A stretch of DNA of 58,012 bases from Yoonia sp. (GTDB lineage Bacteria; Pseudomonadota; Alphaproteobacteria; Rhodobacterales; Rhodobacteraceae), in NCBI RefSeq assembly GCF_018402175.1, contig NZ_JAGYJK010000015.1, positions 1 to 58,012 of the forward strand. The letters run 5' to 3'. A program made the translations under genes and the position numbers. Within the stretch, counting starts at the first letter, position 1. Each line of letters opens with the position of its first letter. This document shows positions 26,977-35,468 of the stretch, piece after piece. The notes beneath the pieces are model-generated. The model made no database searches. It saw nothing but the letters and a program-made list of their open reading frames with translations, and was not told the DNA's origin.

Positions 26977-27696
26977 TCAGCCGTCCTTGCCATAGATGAT
27001 CTGTTGCCCGATGCCTGCGAACAGCAGGTAGACCGATGTGACAACCAGCCCCCAATGGGCTAGCGTCTCGGGGTGGAAATCCACCCAGGCCGCCCAGCCG
27101 GCAAAGAAAGTCCAGCCCAGCGCCATCGGCAAGGTCACGTTCCGCCACCGTTTTGTGCGGACGGGGTGGACGAATTTCAGCGGGGAGAACATGGCGATCG
27201 CCAGTGACGACACCAGCACCAGCGAGACCCAGAAATTCGGCTCTAATGCAAAAATCACAAGGACCAGCATGTTCCAGCAGCCCGGAAAACCCGAAAAGGA
27301 ATAATCCTTGGTCTTCATCCGCGTATCCGCGAAATAAAGCGCCGAGGCAAAGGTGATCACGATGATCGCGGTCCAGCCTGTCCAGCCGGGCAGCAGGCCT
27401 GACTTGAACAATGCATAGGCCGGCACAAAGACATAGGTCAGATAATCGATGATCAGGTCCAGCAGCACGCCGTCGAACACGGGCGCGTTGCGCGTGACCT
27501 CGTAACGGCGCGCCAATGGCCCGTCGATCCCATCAACAAAGAACGCCACGACCAGCCACAGGAACATCAAGTCCCATTTCTGGTCCACCGCCGCCAGCAT
27601 CGCGAGCATCGCGAAAACGGCACCCGAGGCAGTCAGCAAGTGGACGAAAAGGGCCTTGGTGCGTAAACTCATCAAATTGTCATAGCCAATTTTCAT
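26977..27696 (-). CDS. pcs: Phosphatidylcholine synthase
   Basis: A 239-residue CDP-alcohol phosphatidyltransferase joining choline and CDP-diacylglycerol to phosphatidylcholine, common in alphaproteobacteria that make this lipid. The catalytic motif DGIDGPLAR is followed by FDGVLLDLIIDYLTYV (about 55-90). About eight hydrophobic helices are seen. A later start at 27672 (MSLRTKALFVHLLTASG) fits the family's usual beginning about as well, and neither ATG has a clear Shine-Dalgarno sequence. It lies just downstream of xerC, with only 18 bp between them. Confidence 0.93.
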   Translation of the reverse strand: MKIGYDNLMSLRTKALFVHLLTASGAVFAMLAMLAAVDQKWDLMFLWLVVAFFVDGIDGPLARRYEVTRNAPVFDGVLLDLIIDYLTYVFVPAYALFKSGLLPGWTGWTAIIVITFASALYFADTRMKTKDYSFSGFPGCWNMLVLVIFALEPNFWVSLVLVSSLAIAMFSPLKFVHPVRTKRWRNVTLPMALGWTFFAGWAAWVDFHPETLAHWGLVVTSVYLLFAGIGQQIIYGKDG

Positions 27697-27714
27697 CTTA
27701 GAGCAACGGCAAAC

Positions 27715-28635
27715 TCAGGCTTTGGGATGGGCGCGGTCATAGACGGCCATCAGTTGGGCGGCATCGACTGCCGTATAGGCTTGGGTCGTGGACAATGATG
27801 CATGACCCAGCAGTTCCTGAATACAGCGCAGATCACCGCCCGCCGCCATCAGATGCGTGGCAAAGGAATGGCGCAGGGCATGGGGTGTGGCCGTTGCGGG
27901 CAGACCCAGTTGTAGGCGGGTTTGTTCGACAACCTTCTGGATCGCGCGCGGGGCCAGCGGGCCGCCGCGGACAGCACGGAACAAGGGTGCATCAGCGGTT
28001 TTCTCGTAGGGGCACAGCCGCAGATAGGCCGCGACAGCATCACGCGCGATCTCGAGCACCGGCACGATCCGTTCCTTGCCGCCCTTGCCCGTGATCCGCA
28101 GCACGGGCGGTAGCGGCGCATCGCGGCCTTGCAGTGACAGCGCCTCTGATATCCGCAGACCGCAACCATAAAGCAGGGTGACAACGGCGGTATCGCGCGC
28201 CGCGACCCAAGGGTCACGCGCCTGCAGACCGATCTGGTCGATCATGTCGCTGGCGGCAGGGGCGCTCAGCGGACGCGGCAGTTTGGGCTGGAACTTGGGC
28301 GCACGGGTGGACAGAACGGCGGTAGGCTGGAACCCTTCGCGCGCGGCCAGCCAGCGATAGAACGATTTGACCGCCGACAGCGACCGCGCGAGCGAGCGCG
28401 CGGCGACACCACGCCCGCGTTCATGCGCCATCCATGCGCGCATATCCGACAAGGTCACGCGCGCCAGTGGACCAAGCCCCTGCGCATCCCCGTTGTGCTG
28501 CGTCAGAAAGGCCATGAAACCCAGCACATCGGCGCGATAGGCGACAATCGTGTTTTCCGCGACGCCGGTCAGCGCGCGTTCGTGGTTCAGCCAGTGATCC
28601 AGCGTTGCGGTCAGCGCGGGGGAGATAAACGCCAT
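27715..28635 (-). CDS. xerC: Tyrosine recombinase XerC
   Basis: A 306-residue recombinase resolving chromosome dimers at dif together with XerD. The N-terminal SAM-like domain (about 5-100) precedes a catalytic domain with R161, K184, H252, R255, H278 and the nucleophile Y287 (LSTTQAYT). Length and motifs are those of chromosomal XerC rather than a phage integrase. It overlaps the upstream DUF484 gene by TGATG, a pairing common in proteobacteria. Confidence 0.93.
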   Translation of the reverse strand: MAFISPALTATLDHWLNHERALTGVAENTIVAYRADVLGFMAFLTQHNGDAQGLGPLARVTLSDMRAWMAHERGRGVAARSLARSLSAVKSFYRWLAAREGFQPTAVLSTRAPKFQPKLPRPLSAPAASDMIDQIGLQARDPWVAARDTAVVTLLYGCGLRISEALSLQGRDAPLPPVLRITGKGGKERIVPVLEIARDAVAAYLRLCPYEKTADAPLFRAVRGGPLAPRAIQKVVEQTRLQLGLPATATPHALRHSFATHLMAAGGDLRCIQELLGHASLSTTQAYTAVDAAQLMAVYDRAHPKA

Positions 28636-29330
28636 CAGGCCAGCCAGCGGCGCAGCACCCGTTCCAGAACGCCGGTGAAAAACACCAACAGGTCGGTGCC
28701 TTGCGACTGACTGAATTGCGCAGCGTTTTCGCTGCCCATGACCAGCATCGCGGGGCGGCGGCCTTCGCCAAGGTCAAGCTTCAGGCAGGCTTCAGACTGG
28801 ATGAACGGCGCGCGGTCGCCATAAAGGCTGGCACCGACATTCTGGAACTTGCGCAATGTCACCTGCCGGGCAGGCATGTTCCGGCCAAGCGTGATATATT
28901 GATCCACGAACCCCGCTGCGACCACGACGATGGCCGGGTCCATGGAAGGATGATCCGCCGGTGTATCCGTTTCCAGCGCCAGCCGGATCGCATCGACGCG
29001 CAATGTATCGGCGACATCGCCGGTCAGGTCGCGCAAAAAGCTGGCAAAGGTCTGGGCATCCATCATCCGCAGGATCGCACGATGCACCTGATTGGTGCCT
29101 GCCAGATTGTCATAGGCGGCGGCGATGACATTGCGATGGGTGTCTTCCAGCCGGTCGAAACGGGCCTCCAGCCTTTCCATCGCGATGGCGCGCAGATCGA
29201 CGATATTGCCACCGCGCGCATCGTCATTCGCGCCGACAAGGGCACGCATCACGTCGTGATCATCCAAAAGGAAATCGGGGTTCGCAATGATCCTTGCACG
29301 AAGATCATCCACCAGTGAAGACTCTGTCAT
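28635..29330 (-). CDS. DUF484 family protein
   Basis: A 231-residue GAF-like protein of the DUF484 family, found directly upstream of xerC in many proteobacteria. A helical N-terminal part (DDLRARIIANPDFLLDDHDVMRALV, about 5-30) precedes a coiled region (about 45-75) and a GAF-like domain. FIQSEACLKLDLGEGRRPAMLVMGSENAAQFSQSQGTDLL lies near the C-terminus. Function is unsettled. The one-base stop/start overlap implies coupled translation with XerC. Confidence 0.88.
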   Translation of the reverse strand: MTESSLVDDLRARIIANPDFLLDDHDVMRALVGANDDARGGNIVDLRAIAMERLEARFDRLEDTHRNVIAAAYDNLAGTNQVHRAILRMMDAQTFASFLRDLTGDVADTLRVDAIRLALETDTPADHPSMDPAIVVVAAGFVDQYITLGRNMPARQVTLRKFQNVGASLYGDRAPFIQSEACLKLDLGEGRRPAMLVMGSENAAQFSQSQGTDLLVFFTGVLERVLRRWLA

Positions 29331-29436
29331 ATGCCTGCTCTGCTTTTGTTTTGTGACAAGCTAGCAGGTCCGCGGGCGGGATGCCGCAACTTTTTTCGCT
29401 GTAACGCCACAGCGAGGCGCATTTATCAAGCATAGC

Positions 29437-29466
29437 GGGTAAGGTGGGTCCAGACCCACCTTACCC
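29437..29466. repeat. 14-bp perfect hairpin repeat next to fsa
   Basis: GGGTAAGGTGGGTC (29437-29450) and GACCCACCTTACCC (29453-29466) are perfect inverted arms around CA. It lies 9 nt beyond the fsa stop. A closely related hairpin sits at 49578-49603, so this is a repeat family as well as a possible terminator; no T-run follows. Confidence 0.75.
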
Positions 29467-29474
29467 AGGTTGCA

Positions 29475-30128
29475 TTACAGGATCTTGATGCCGGCCTTTT
29501 CCACATCTGCCATAAATCCTGCCAGACCCTTGTCCGTGAGGATATGGTTCGCCATCGCCTTGATCACCGCCGGCGGTGCCGTGGCCACATCGGCCCCGAT
29601 CTTGGCGCAATCGGACATGTGGTTGGCGGTTCGGATTGAGGCGGCAAGGATCTGCGTCTTGAACCCGTAGTTGTCATAGATCGTGCGGATATCCTCGATC
29701 AGTTCCAGACCATCAAGGTTGATGTCATCCAGCCGCCCGATGAACGGGCTGATGAAGGTCGCACCTGCCTTGGCCGCCAGCAGTGCCTGATTGGCCGAAA
29801 AGCACAGGGTCACGTTGACCATGATGCCTTCGTCCGACAGCGTTTTGCAGGTCTGCAGGCCTGCCCATGTCAGCGGCACTTTGACCGCGATGTTGTCGGC
29901 GATCTTGGCCAGCTTGCGGCCTTCAGCCAGCATCGTGTCCGCGTCCAGCGCCACAACTTCGGCAGAGACAGGGCCTTTGACCAGATCACAGATTTCTTTG
30001 GTGACTTCGAGGATGTCGCGCCCCGACTTCGCGATCAGCGACGGGTTCGTCGTGACCCCGTCCACCATGCCCAGATCGTGCAGTTCCTTGATCTGGTCAA
30101 GTTCGGCCGTGTCGACAAAAAACTTCAT
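29475..30128 (-). CDS. fsa: Fructose-6-phosphate aldolase / short transaldolase
   Basis: A 217-residue TIM-barrel enzyme of the short transaldolase/FSA family. It begins [16 protein letters not shown], has GVTTNPSL (about 24-31), and the Schiff-base lysine is at 83 in IAVKVPLTW. Short members are annotated either as transaldolase or as fructose-6-phosphate aldolase, and sequence reading alone does not decide. GGAGGGAAGTT is a good ribosome binding site. It is divergent from priA, with 84 bp between starts. Confidence 0.9.
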   Translation of the reverse strand: MKFFVDTAELDQIKELHDLGMVDGVTTNPSLIAKSGRDILEVTKEICDLVKGPVSAEVVALDADTMLAEGRKLAKIADNIAVKVPLTWAGLQTCKTLSDEGIMVNVTLCFSANQALLAAKAGATFISPFIGRLDDINLDGLELIEDIRTIYDNYGFKTQILAASIRTANHMSDCAKIGADVATAPPAVIKAMANHILTDKGLAGFMADVEKAGIKIL

Positions 30129-30212
30129 AACTTCCCTCCGGGGATGGGTTGGTGTTTGTTGGTCCAGCGTTTACCTGAGGACGCAGGCAGCGTGAACCCT
30201 CAAAAGGCGGTT

Positions 30213-32405
30213 ATGACCCAGAGCTACTTTCATCAAGGCGATCTGGTCGGCGTTCTGACGACCCAACCGCTTGACCGGCTCTTGGATTACAAGGCGCCTG
30301 AAGGCGGCTGTCATCTGGGTGCCTTTGTCGAGGTGCCGCTGGGTCCGCGCAAGGTGCTGGGGGTAGTCTGGGGGCCGGGGCAGGGGGATTATGACATTGC
30401 CAAAATCCGGTCGGTGATCCGCGTGCTCGACCTTGCACCGATGCGCGACGAGATGCGCGATTTCCTGACCCGCGCCGCCGATTACACGCTGACACCCATG
30501 CCCGCGATGCTGCGGCTTGGCACCCGCGCGCCGGGGCTGGGTGATGCGCCATCCATGCGCAAGGTCTACCGCCTTGGTCCCCGCGACCCCGATCGCAAGA
30601 CCGCCGCCCGCGACAAGGTGCTGGCTGTGCTGCGTGACTATGGCGGGCTGGCCTTTACCCTTGGCGAACTGGCCGAGGCGGCAGATGTCGGCACATCGGT
30701 GGTCAAGGGGCTGGTCGCGCAAGGGGCGGTTCTGGAAGAGGACGCCCCGCGTGATGTCCCTTATCCGCCGCTTGACCCTGACCACGGCGGAAAGACGCTG
30801 AACCCCGATCAGGCGGCAGGGGCCGAGGCCCTGCGCACAGCCTTGCGCAAGGACGGCTATGGCACCACCCTGCTGAAAGGCGTGACAGGATCGGGCAAGA
30901 CCGAAGTGTATCTTGAAGCCGTCGCCGAAGCCCTGCGCATGGGCAAACAGGCGCTGGTGCTGCTGCCCGAGATTGCCCTGTCAGGCGAATTCATCGAACG
31001 GGTCGAGGCGCGTTTCGGCATGCGGCCCGCCGAATGGCATTCGGGTGTCACCATGACCGAACGGCGGCGCTGCTTTCGGATGGTCGGGCAGGGGGATGCG
31101 CAACTGGTTGTGGGCGCACGTTCGGCGCTGTTTTTGCCGTTCCGGAACCTTGGGTTGATCGTCGTCGATGAGGAACATGACACGTCCTATAAACAAGAAG
31201 ACGGCGTGCTGTATAACGCCCGCGACATGGCGGTGCTGCGCGCGGCGCTGTGCGGGGCGCAGGTCGTGCTGGCCTCGGCCACACCTAGTCTGGAAAGCTG
31301 GGCCAATGCGCAAACGGGCAAATATGCGCGGCTGGACCTGACCGCGCGGTTCGGGGCGGCTGTGATGCCGGACATGGCCGCGATTGACATGCGGGTCGAG
31401 GAATTGCCGCACGGGCGGTGGGTTTCACCCACCTTACGGGATGCCATCGCCGACAGGCTGGAAAAGGGCGAACAATCGCTGATCTTTCTGAACCGGCGCG
31501 GCTATGCGCCGGTCACGCTGTGTCGGGCCTGCGGGCATCAGATCGGCTGCGACCATTGCGATGCGCGGATGGTCGAACACCGGTTCCAGAAACGGCTGAT
31601 GTGCCACCAATGCGGCGAAACCAAACCGATTCCCGTGATCTGCCCGTCCTGCGGGGCGGCGGATAAGCTCGCCGCTGTCGGCCCCGGCGTGGAACGGATG
31701 GGCGAGGAAGTCGCAGCTCTGTTCCCCGCCGCCCGCATCGCCGTACTGTCCTCGGACCTTTACGGATCGGCCCGCGCGATGAAGGCGCATATCGCCGATA
31801 TCGCGCAGGGCGGCACCGATATCATCATCGGTACGCAGCTGGTCGCGAAAGGGCATAACTTTCCGCTGCTGACACTGGTCGGCGTGATCGACGCCGATTT
31901 GGGGCTGCAAGGGTCCGATCTGCGCGCCGCCGAACGCACGTTCCAACTGATGCGGCAGGTGGCAGGCCGCGCCGGGCGGGCTGCGACCCCCGGTGCGGCG
32001 CTGTTGCAGACCTACCAGCCCGATCACCCCGTGATCCACGCGATCCTGAACGGGGACGAGGAAAGTTTCTGGTCGGCCGAGGCCGCCGAACGCCGCGGCG
32101 CAGGCGTGCCGCCTTACGGGCGGATGGCAGGGATCATTCTCAGCGGGCCGGACCTGAAGGCAGTTTTCGATCTGGGCAACGACATGGCGCGGCGCGATGG
32201 ACCCTTGGCCCGGATCGGGGCGCAGGTGTTCGGCCCCGCCCCTGCCCCCATCGCTCGCGTGCGCGGCAAACACCGCGTGCGCCTGCTGGTCAAGGCCGAC
32301 AAATCCGCGCCTTTGCAGGCCGCACTCGCGCAATGGGTCGCGCAATTCCGGCTGCCCGCGAACCTGCGCCTTGCGATCGACATCGACCCGCAAAGCTTTT
32401 ACTGA
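30213..32405 (+). CDS. priA: Primosomal helicase PriA
   Basis: A 730-residue 3'-5' DNA helicase that restarts collapsed replication forks. I chose the ATG at 30213 (MTQSYFHQGDLVGVLTTQPLDR), which matches the family's 3'-DNA-binding domain start; a GTG 21 nt earlier is possible. Visible features are Walker A GVTGSGKTEVY, DEEHD, and zinc-binding CRACGHQIGCDHC and CHQCGETKPIPVICPSCG, then the helicase C motifs TQLVAKGHNFP and RQVAGRAGRA. The gene is complete. Confidence 0.96.
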   Translation: MTQSYFHQGDLVGVLTTQPLDRLLDYKAPEGGCHLGAFVEVPLGPRKVLGVVWGPGQGDYDIAKIRSVIRVLDLAPMRDEMRDFLTRAADYTLTPMPAMLRLGTRAPGLGDAPSMRKVYRLGPRDPDRKTAARDKVLAVLRDYGGLAFTLGELAEAADVGTSVVKGLVAQGAVLEEDAPRDVPYPPLDPDHGGKTLNPDQAAGAEALRTALRKDGYGTTLLKGVTGSGKTEVYLEAVAEALRMGKQALVLLPEIALSGEFIERVEARFGMRPAEWHSGVTMTERRRCFRMVGQGDAQLVVGARSALFLPFRNLGLIVVDEEHDTSYKQEDGVLYNARDMAVLRAALCGAQVVLASATPSLESWANAQTGKYARLDLTARFGAAVMPDMAAIDMRVEELPHGRWVSPTLRDAIADRLEKGEQSLIFLNRRGYAPVTLCRACGHQIGCDHCDARMVEHRFQKRLMCHQCGETKPIPVICPSCGAADKLAAVGPGVERMGEEVAALFPAARIAVLSSDLYGSARAMKAHIADIAQGGTDIIIGTQLVAKGHNFPLLTLVGVIDADLGLQGSDLRAAERTFQLMRQVAGRAGRAATPGAALLQTYQPDHPVIHAILNGDEESFWSAEAAERRGAGVPPYGRMAGIILSGPDLKAVFDLGNDMARRDGPLARIGAQVFGPAPAPIARVRGKHRVRLLVKADKSAPLQAALAQWVAQFRLPANLRLAIDIDPQSFY

Positions 32406-32408
32406 CCC

Positions 32409-32464
32409 CATCTTCCGAGCCCGTGAATTGCCTATGGCAATTCACGTTAATCCCCACCGGAGGC
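32409..32464 (-). repeat. GCCTCC repeat interrupted by a hairpin, between priA and tdk
   Basis: The flanks CATCTTCCGAGCCC and ATCCCCACCGGAGGC match the copy after ileS. In place of AAAT there are 27 bases containing GTGAATTGCC-TAT-GGCAATTCAC (32423-32445), a perfect 10-bp hairpin. It lies between convergent genes and may also terminate transcription. Confidence 0.65.
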
Positions 32465-33067
32465 TTAAAAGTTTCTCTTCTCCGGCACGTCCTCGCCCAT
32501 TTCCTGCCGCCAGTGACGACGACACAGCGACACATAGCGGTCATTCCCGCCGATCACGATCTGGTCGCCCGCCGTCATCACGCGGCCGTCGGCATCCTTG
32601 CGTACGACCATCGTCGCCTTCTTGCCGCAATGGCAGATCGTGCGGACCTCGCGCATTTCATCGGCCAGCGCCAAGAGCGCGGCAGAGCCGGGAAACAGCG
32701 CGCCCAGAAAATCCACCCGCAGCCCGAAGGTCATGATCGGCACGCCCAGATCATCGACTGCGCGCGCCAGTTGCCAGACCTGTGCGGGGTCCAGAAATTG
32801 CGCCTCGTCGATGAACACACAGGCGCAGGGGCCTGCGTCCAGCCGCGCCTTGATCTTGGCGAACAGGTCCTCTCCGGGGGCGAAGGTGTCGGCATCGGCA
32901 CCAATCCCGATCCGGCTGCCGATCCTTCCATGCCCCGCGCGGTTATCCAGCTGCGCGATCATCAGATAGGTCTGCATGCCGCGTTCGATGTAATTATGCG
33001 ACGCCTGCAACAAAACAGTCGATTTGCCCGCGTTCATGGTGGAATAGTTGAAATAGAGCTTTGCCAT
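32465..33067 (-). CDS. tdk: Thymidine kinase
   Basis: A 200-residue type II thymidine kinase of the salvage pathway. I chose the ATG at 33067 (MAKLYFNYSTMNAGKST) because it places the P-loop at the usual N-terminal position; the frame extends 27 codons upstream without family similarity. Walker A is MNAGKST, with VFIDEAQFL (about 85-93) and a zinc lasso of CHC and CRRHW residues. It is convergent with priA. Confidence 0.94.
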   Translation of the reverse strand: MAKLYFNYSTMNAGKSTVLLQASHNYIERGMQTYLMIAQLDNRAGHGRIGSRIGIGADADTFAPGEDLFAKIKARLDAGPCACVFIDEAQFLDPAQVWQLARAVDDLGVPIMTFGLRVDFLGALFPGSAALLALADEMREVRTICHCGKKATMVVRKDADGRVMTAGDQIVIGGNDRYVSLCRRHWRQEMGEDVPEKRNF

Positions 33068-33172
33068 CCCGCTGATTTGCCCGCTGTCAGCCCCCTTGGC
33101 AAGTCCCGCAGGCCTGTTCACCCGCGCCATCTGTGATAGGTCCGTCACCGATCACATGCGAAAGAGACGCCT

Positions 33173-33883
33173 ATGGACCTGTCCGATCTGCCAAATATCA
33201 CCCCCGGTGCCTTGCAGCCATTAAACCATGCCACCCTTGCCGCGCCGGATGATGCAGGCCATCCGCCGCGTATCCTTTTGCTTTACGGATCGTTGCGCCC
33301 CGTCAGCTATTCGCGCCTCTGCGCTGAGGAAGGCGCGCGGGTGCTGCGTGCGCTGGGCTGCGAGACGCGGTTTTTCGACCCCTCCGGCCTGCCGCTGCCC
33401 GATGACGGGGTTGATGCCGACCACCCCAAGGTCGCCGAACTGCGCGATCTTGCGCTTTGGTCCGAAGGCATGGTCTGGTCCAGCCCCGAACGGCACGGCG
33501 CGATGACGGGCATCATGAAAACCCAAATCGACTGGCTGCCGCTGGCGCCCATCGGCGGCATCCGCCCGACGCAGGGCAAGGTGCTGGCGCTGATGCAGGT
33601 CTCGGGCGGGTCGCAATCATTTAACACGGTCAACCAGATGCGGATACTGGGGCGCTGGATGCGGCTGATCACGATCCCGAACCAGTCATCCGTCCCGATG
33701 GCATGGAAGGAATTCGAAGACGGGCGGATGAAACCATCCCCGCTTTACAACCGGATCGTCGATGTGATGGAGGAACTGGCCCGCTTCACCCTGATGACCC
33801 GCAGTCGCGACAAGTTGCTGACGGACCGCTATTCCGAACGGGTTGAATCCTTGCAGGATGTGCATCAACGGGTCAGTGGTTGA
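33173..33883 (+). CDS. arsH: ArsH-type NADPH-dependent FMN reductase
   Basis: A 236-residue flavodoxin-like flavoprotein matching ArsH, which oxidises trivalent organoarsenicals and reduces quinones or azo dyes in studied cases. FMN-binding [15 protein letters not shown] (about 34-48), [22 protein letters not shown] (about 104-125) and the C-terminal [23 protein letters not shown] are typical. No other ars genes (arsR, arsB, arsC) are nearby, so a general redox role is as likely as arsenic resistance. Confidence 0.9.
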   Translation: MDLSDLPNITPGALQPLNHATLAAPDDAGHPPRILLLYGSLRPVSYSRLCAEEGARVLRALGCETRFFDPSGLPLPDDGVDADHPKVAELRDLALWSEGMVWSSPERHGAMTGIMKTQIDWLPLAPIGGIRPTQGKVLALMQVSGGSQSFNTVNQMRILGRWMRLITIPNQSSVPMAWKEFEDGRMKPSPLYNRIVDVMEELARFTLMTRSRDKLLTDRYSERVESLQDVHQRVSG

Positions 33884-33935
33884 CAGCCATGAACATATAG
33901 GGAACATTCATACCACCAAAGCAGCGGACAGCCCC

Positions 33936-34271
33936 ATGACCGAAAATTTGCGGATCGATTACGTAGAATTCTACAGCCCGCGGCTGGAGGAGACTCAGGA
34001 TTTCTTCGCTAAGGCTTTTGGCTGGGATTTCGTTGTTTACGGCCCGGATTACCGCGACATTCAGGGTGCGGGCATCGGTGGCGGCATCGAACGCGCCCCC
34101 GCGAAAGCACCGCTTGTCGTGCTGCACGCCGATGATCTGCAGGCCGCCTATGACCAGATCAGCGCAGCCGGGGCCGAGATCACGCAAGAGATTTTCGACT
34201 TTCCCGGCGGGCGGCGTTTCGAATTCCGCGAACCGGGCGGGGCGGCGATGGCGGTTTGGACCAAGGCCTGA
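33936..34271 (+). CDS. VOC (glyoxalase/bleomycin-resistance fold) family protein
   Basis: A 111-residue single-module VOC protein. I chose the ATG at 33936 (MTENLRIDYVEFYSPRLEETQDFFAKAFGW), which fits the family, over one 93 nt upstream that lies inside arsH. Beta-alpha-beta signatures are YVEFYSPRLEETQDFFAKAFGWDF and DLQAAYDQISAAGAEIT. The usual first metal-ligand His is replaced (YVEFY), so metal binding is doubtful and function is unknown. Confidence 0.8.
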   Translation: MTENLRIDYVEFYSPRLEETQDFFAKAFGWDFVVYGPDYRDIQGAGIGGGIERAPAKAPLVVLHADDLQAAYDQISAAGAEITQEIFDFPGGRRFEFREPGGAAMAVWTKA

Positions 34272-34277
34272 TCCGGC

Positions 34278-35396
34278 TCAGGCCCGTTCCAGAATCACCG
34301 ATCCCACCGAATAGCCTGCGCCGAAGGAACAGATCAGCCCTTTGTCGCCCGTCGCCAGATCGGCGGAATGTTTGGCAAAGGCGATGATCGACCCGGCAGA
34401 GGACGTATTGGCATAATCTTGCAGGATATTGGGCTGTTCGGCTGGGTCCGGCACGCGGCCCAGCACCTTGCGACCAATGTAATCGTTCATCGTCTTGTTG
34501 GCCTGATGGAGCCAGAGCCGGCGCAGTTCATCCGCGGCCACGCCGGTATCGGCCAGATGGGCGGCGATGTGGTCGCTGACCAGCGGCAGCACCTCTTTGA
34601 ATACTTTACGCCCGTTCTGCATGAACTGCATGTCGCGGCGGTCCTCCATCGTGTCATGGGTGCGGCGCAGAAAGCCGTTGTTGTTGCGGATGTTGTTGCT
34701 GAACTGTGTCGCGCAACGGGTGGACAGGACCTTGAAGTGCGGCTTGTCCAAGTCTTCGTCGCGTTCCAGCAGGGTCGCTGTCGCCACATCGCCGAAAATG
34801 AAATGGCAATCGCGGTCGCGCCATTCCAGATGGGCGCTGCAAATCTCGGGGTTGACGACCAGCGCACGGCGGATCGAGCCTGCGCGGATCATGTCGGCGG
34901 CGGTCTGGATACCGAAGGTGGCGCTGGAACAGGCGACGTTCATATCAAAGGCAAACCCGCCCGTGCCCAAAAGCTGTTGGATTTCCACGGCAATCGCCGG
35001 ATAGGCGCGTTCCATGTTGGATGCGGCACAGATCACCAGATCGACGTCGGTAGCATCCACACCCGCCGCCGCCAGCGCCTTTTGCGCGGCATCGACGCCG
35101 ATTTCCGCCATGTAGCCGGGCGCGTCATCGGGGCGCTGCGGCAGCCGAGGAAACATGCGCGCGGGGTCCATCACACCGGATTTGTCCAGCACATAGCGCT
35201 GTTCGATGCCAGAGGCGGCCAGGATGAAATCGGCCGAAGACTGCGGTTTCGCCGCGACAGCACCCGTGGCGATGGCATCTGCGTGCTGCGCGTTCCACAG
35301 GTCGGCATGCGCGTTAAAGGCTGCGACCAGTTCGTCATTGGTGATGACTTGGGACGGGGTGAAAACCCCCGTCCCGGTGATAGCTGCCTTGTGCAT
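34278..35396 (-). CDS. FabH-like beta-ketoacyl-ACP synthase III
   Basis: A 372-residue condensing enzyme of the KAS III fold. The catalytic Cys156 sits in DMNVACSSATFG, the His in LHQANKTMND and the Asn in YANTSSAGS, so the triad is complete. It is longer than standard FabH (about 320) because of inserts near residues 30-95. It stands alone, not in a plsX-fabH operon. It may use an unusual acyl starter or serve in a secondary pathway; exact role is uncertain. Confidence 0.85.
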   Translation of the reverse strand: MHKAAITGTGVFTPSQVITNDELVAAFNAHADLWNAQHADAIATGAVAAKPQSSADFILAASGIEQRYVLDKSGVMDPARMFPRLPQRPDDAPGYMAEIGVDAAQKALAAAGVDATDVDLVICAASNMERAYPAIAVEIQQLLGTGGFAFDMNVACSSATFGIQTAADMIRAGSIRRALVVNPEICSAHLEWRDRDCHFIFGDVATATLLERDEDLDKPHFKVLSTRCATQFSNNIRNNNGFLRRTHDTMEDRRDMQFMQNGRKVFKEVLPLVSDHIAAHLADTGVAADELRRLWLHQANKTMNDYIGRKVLGRVPDPAEQPNILQDYANTSSAGSIIAFAKHSADLATGDKGLICSFGAGYSVGSVILERA

Positions 35397-35468
35397 ATCC
35401 GTCCCCGTGAAACCTGCGCGACCCTAGGGCCGGGGTGGCCGGATTGTCCACCGGAACGCAGCGTCCGG

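Noticed and set aside
31417..31433. GGTGGGT-TTC-ACCCACC hairpin inside priA resembling the 29437/49578 repeat
   Set aside because: It encodes the GRWVSP stretch that I recall as conserved in PriA proteins generally, and the outer arms do not pair, so chance similarity is the better explanation.
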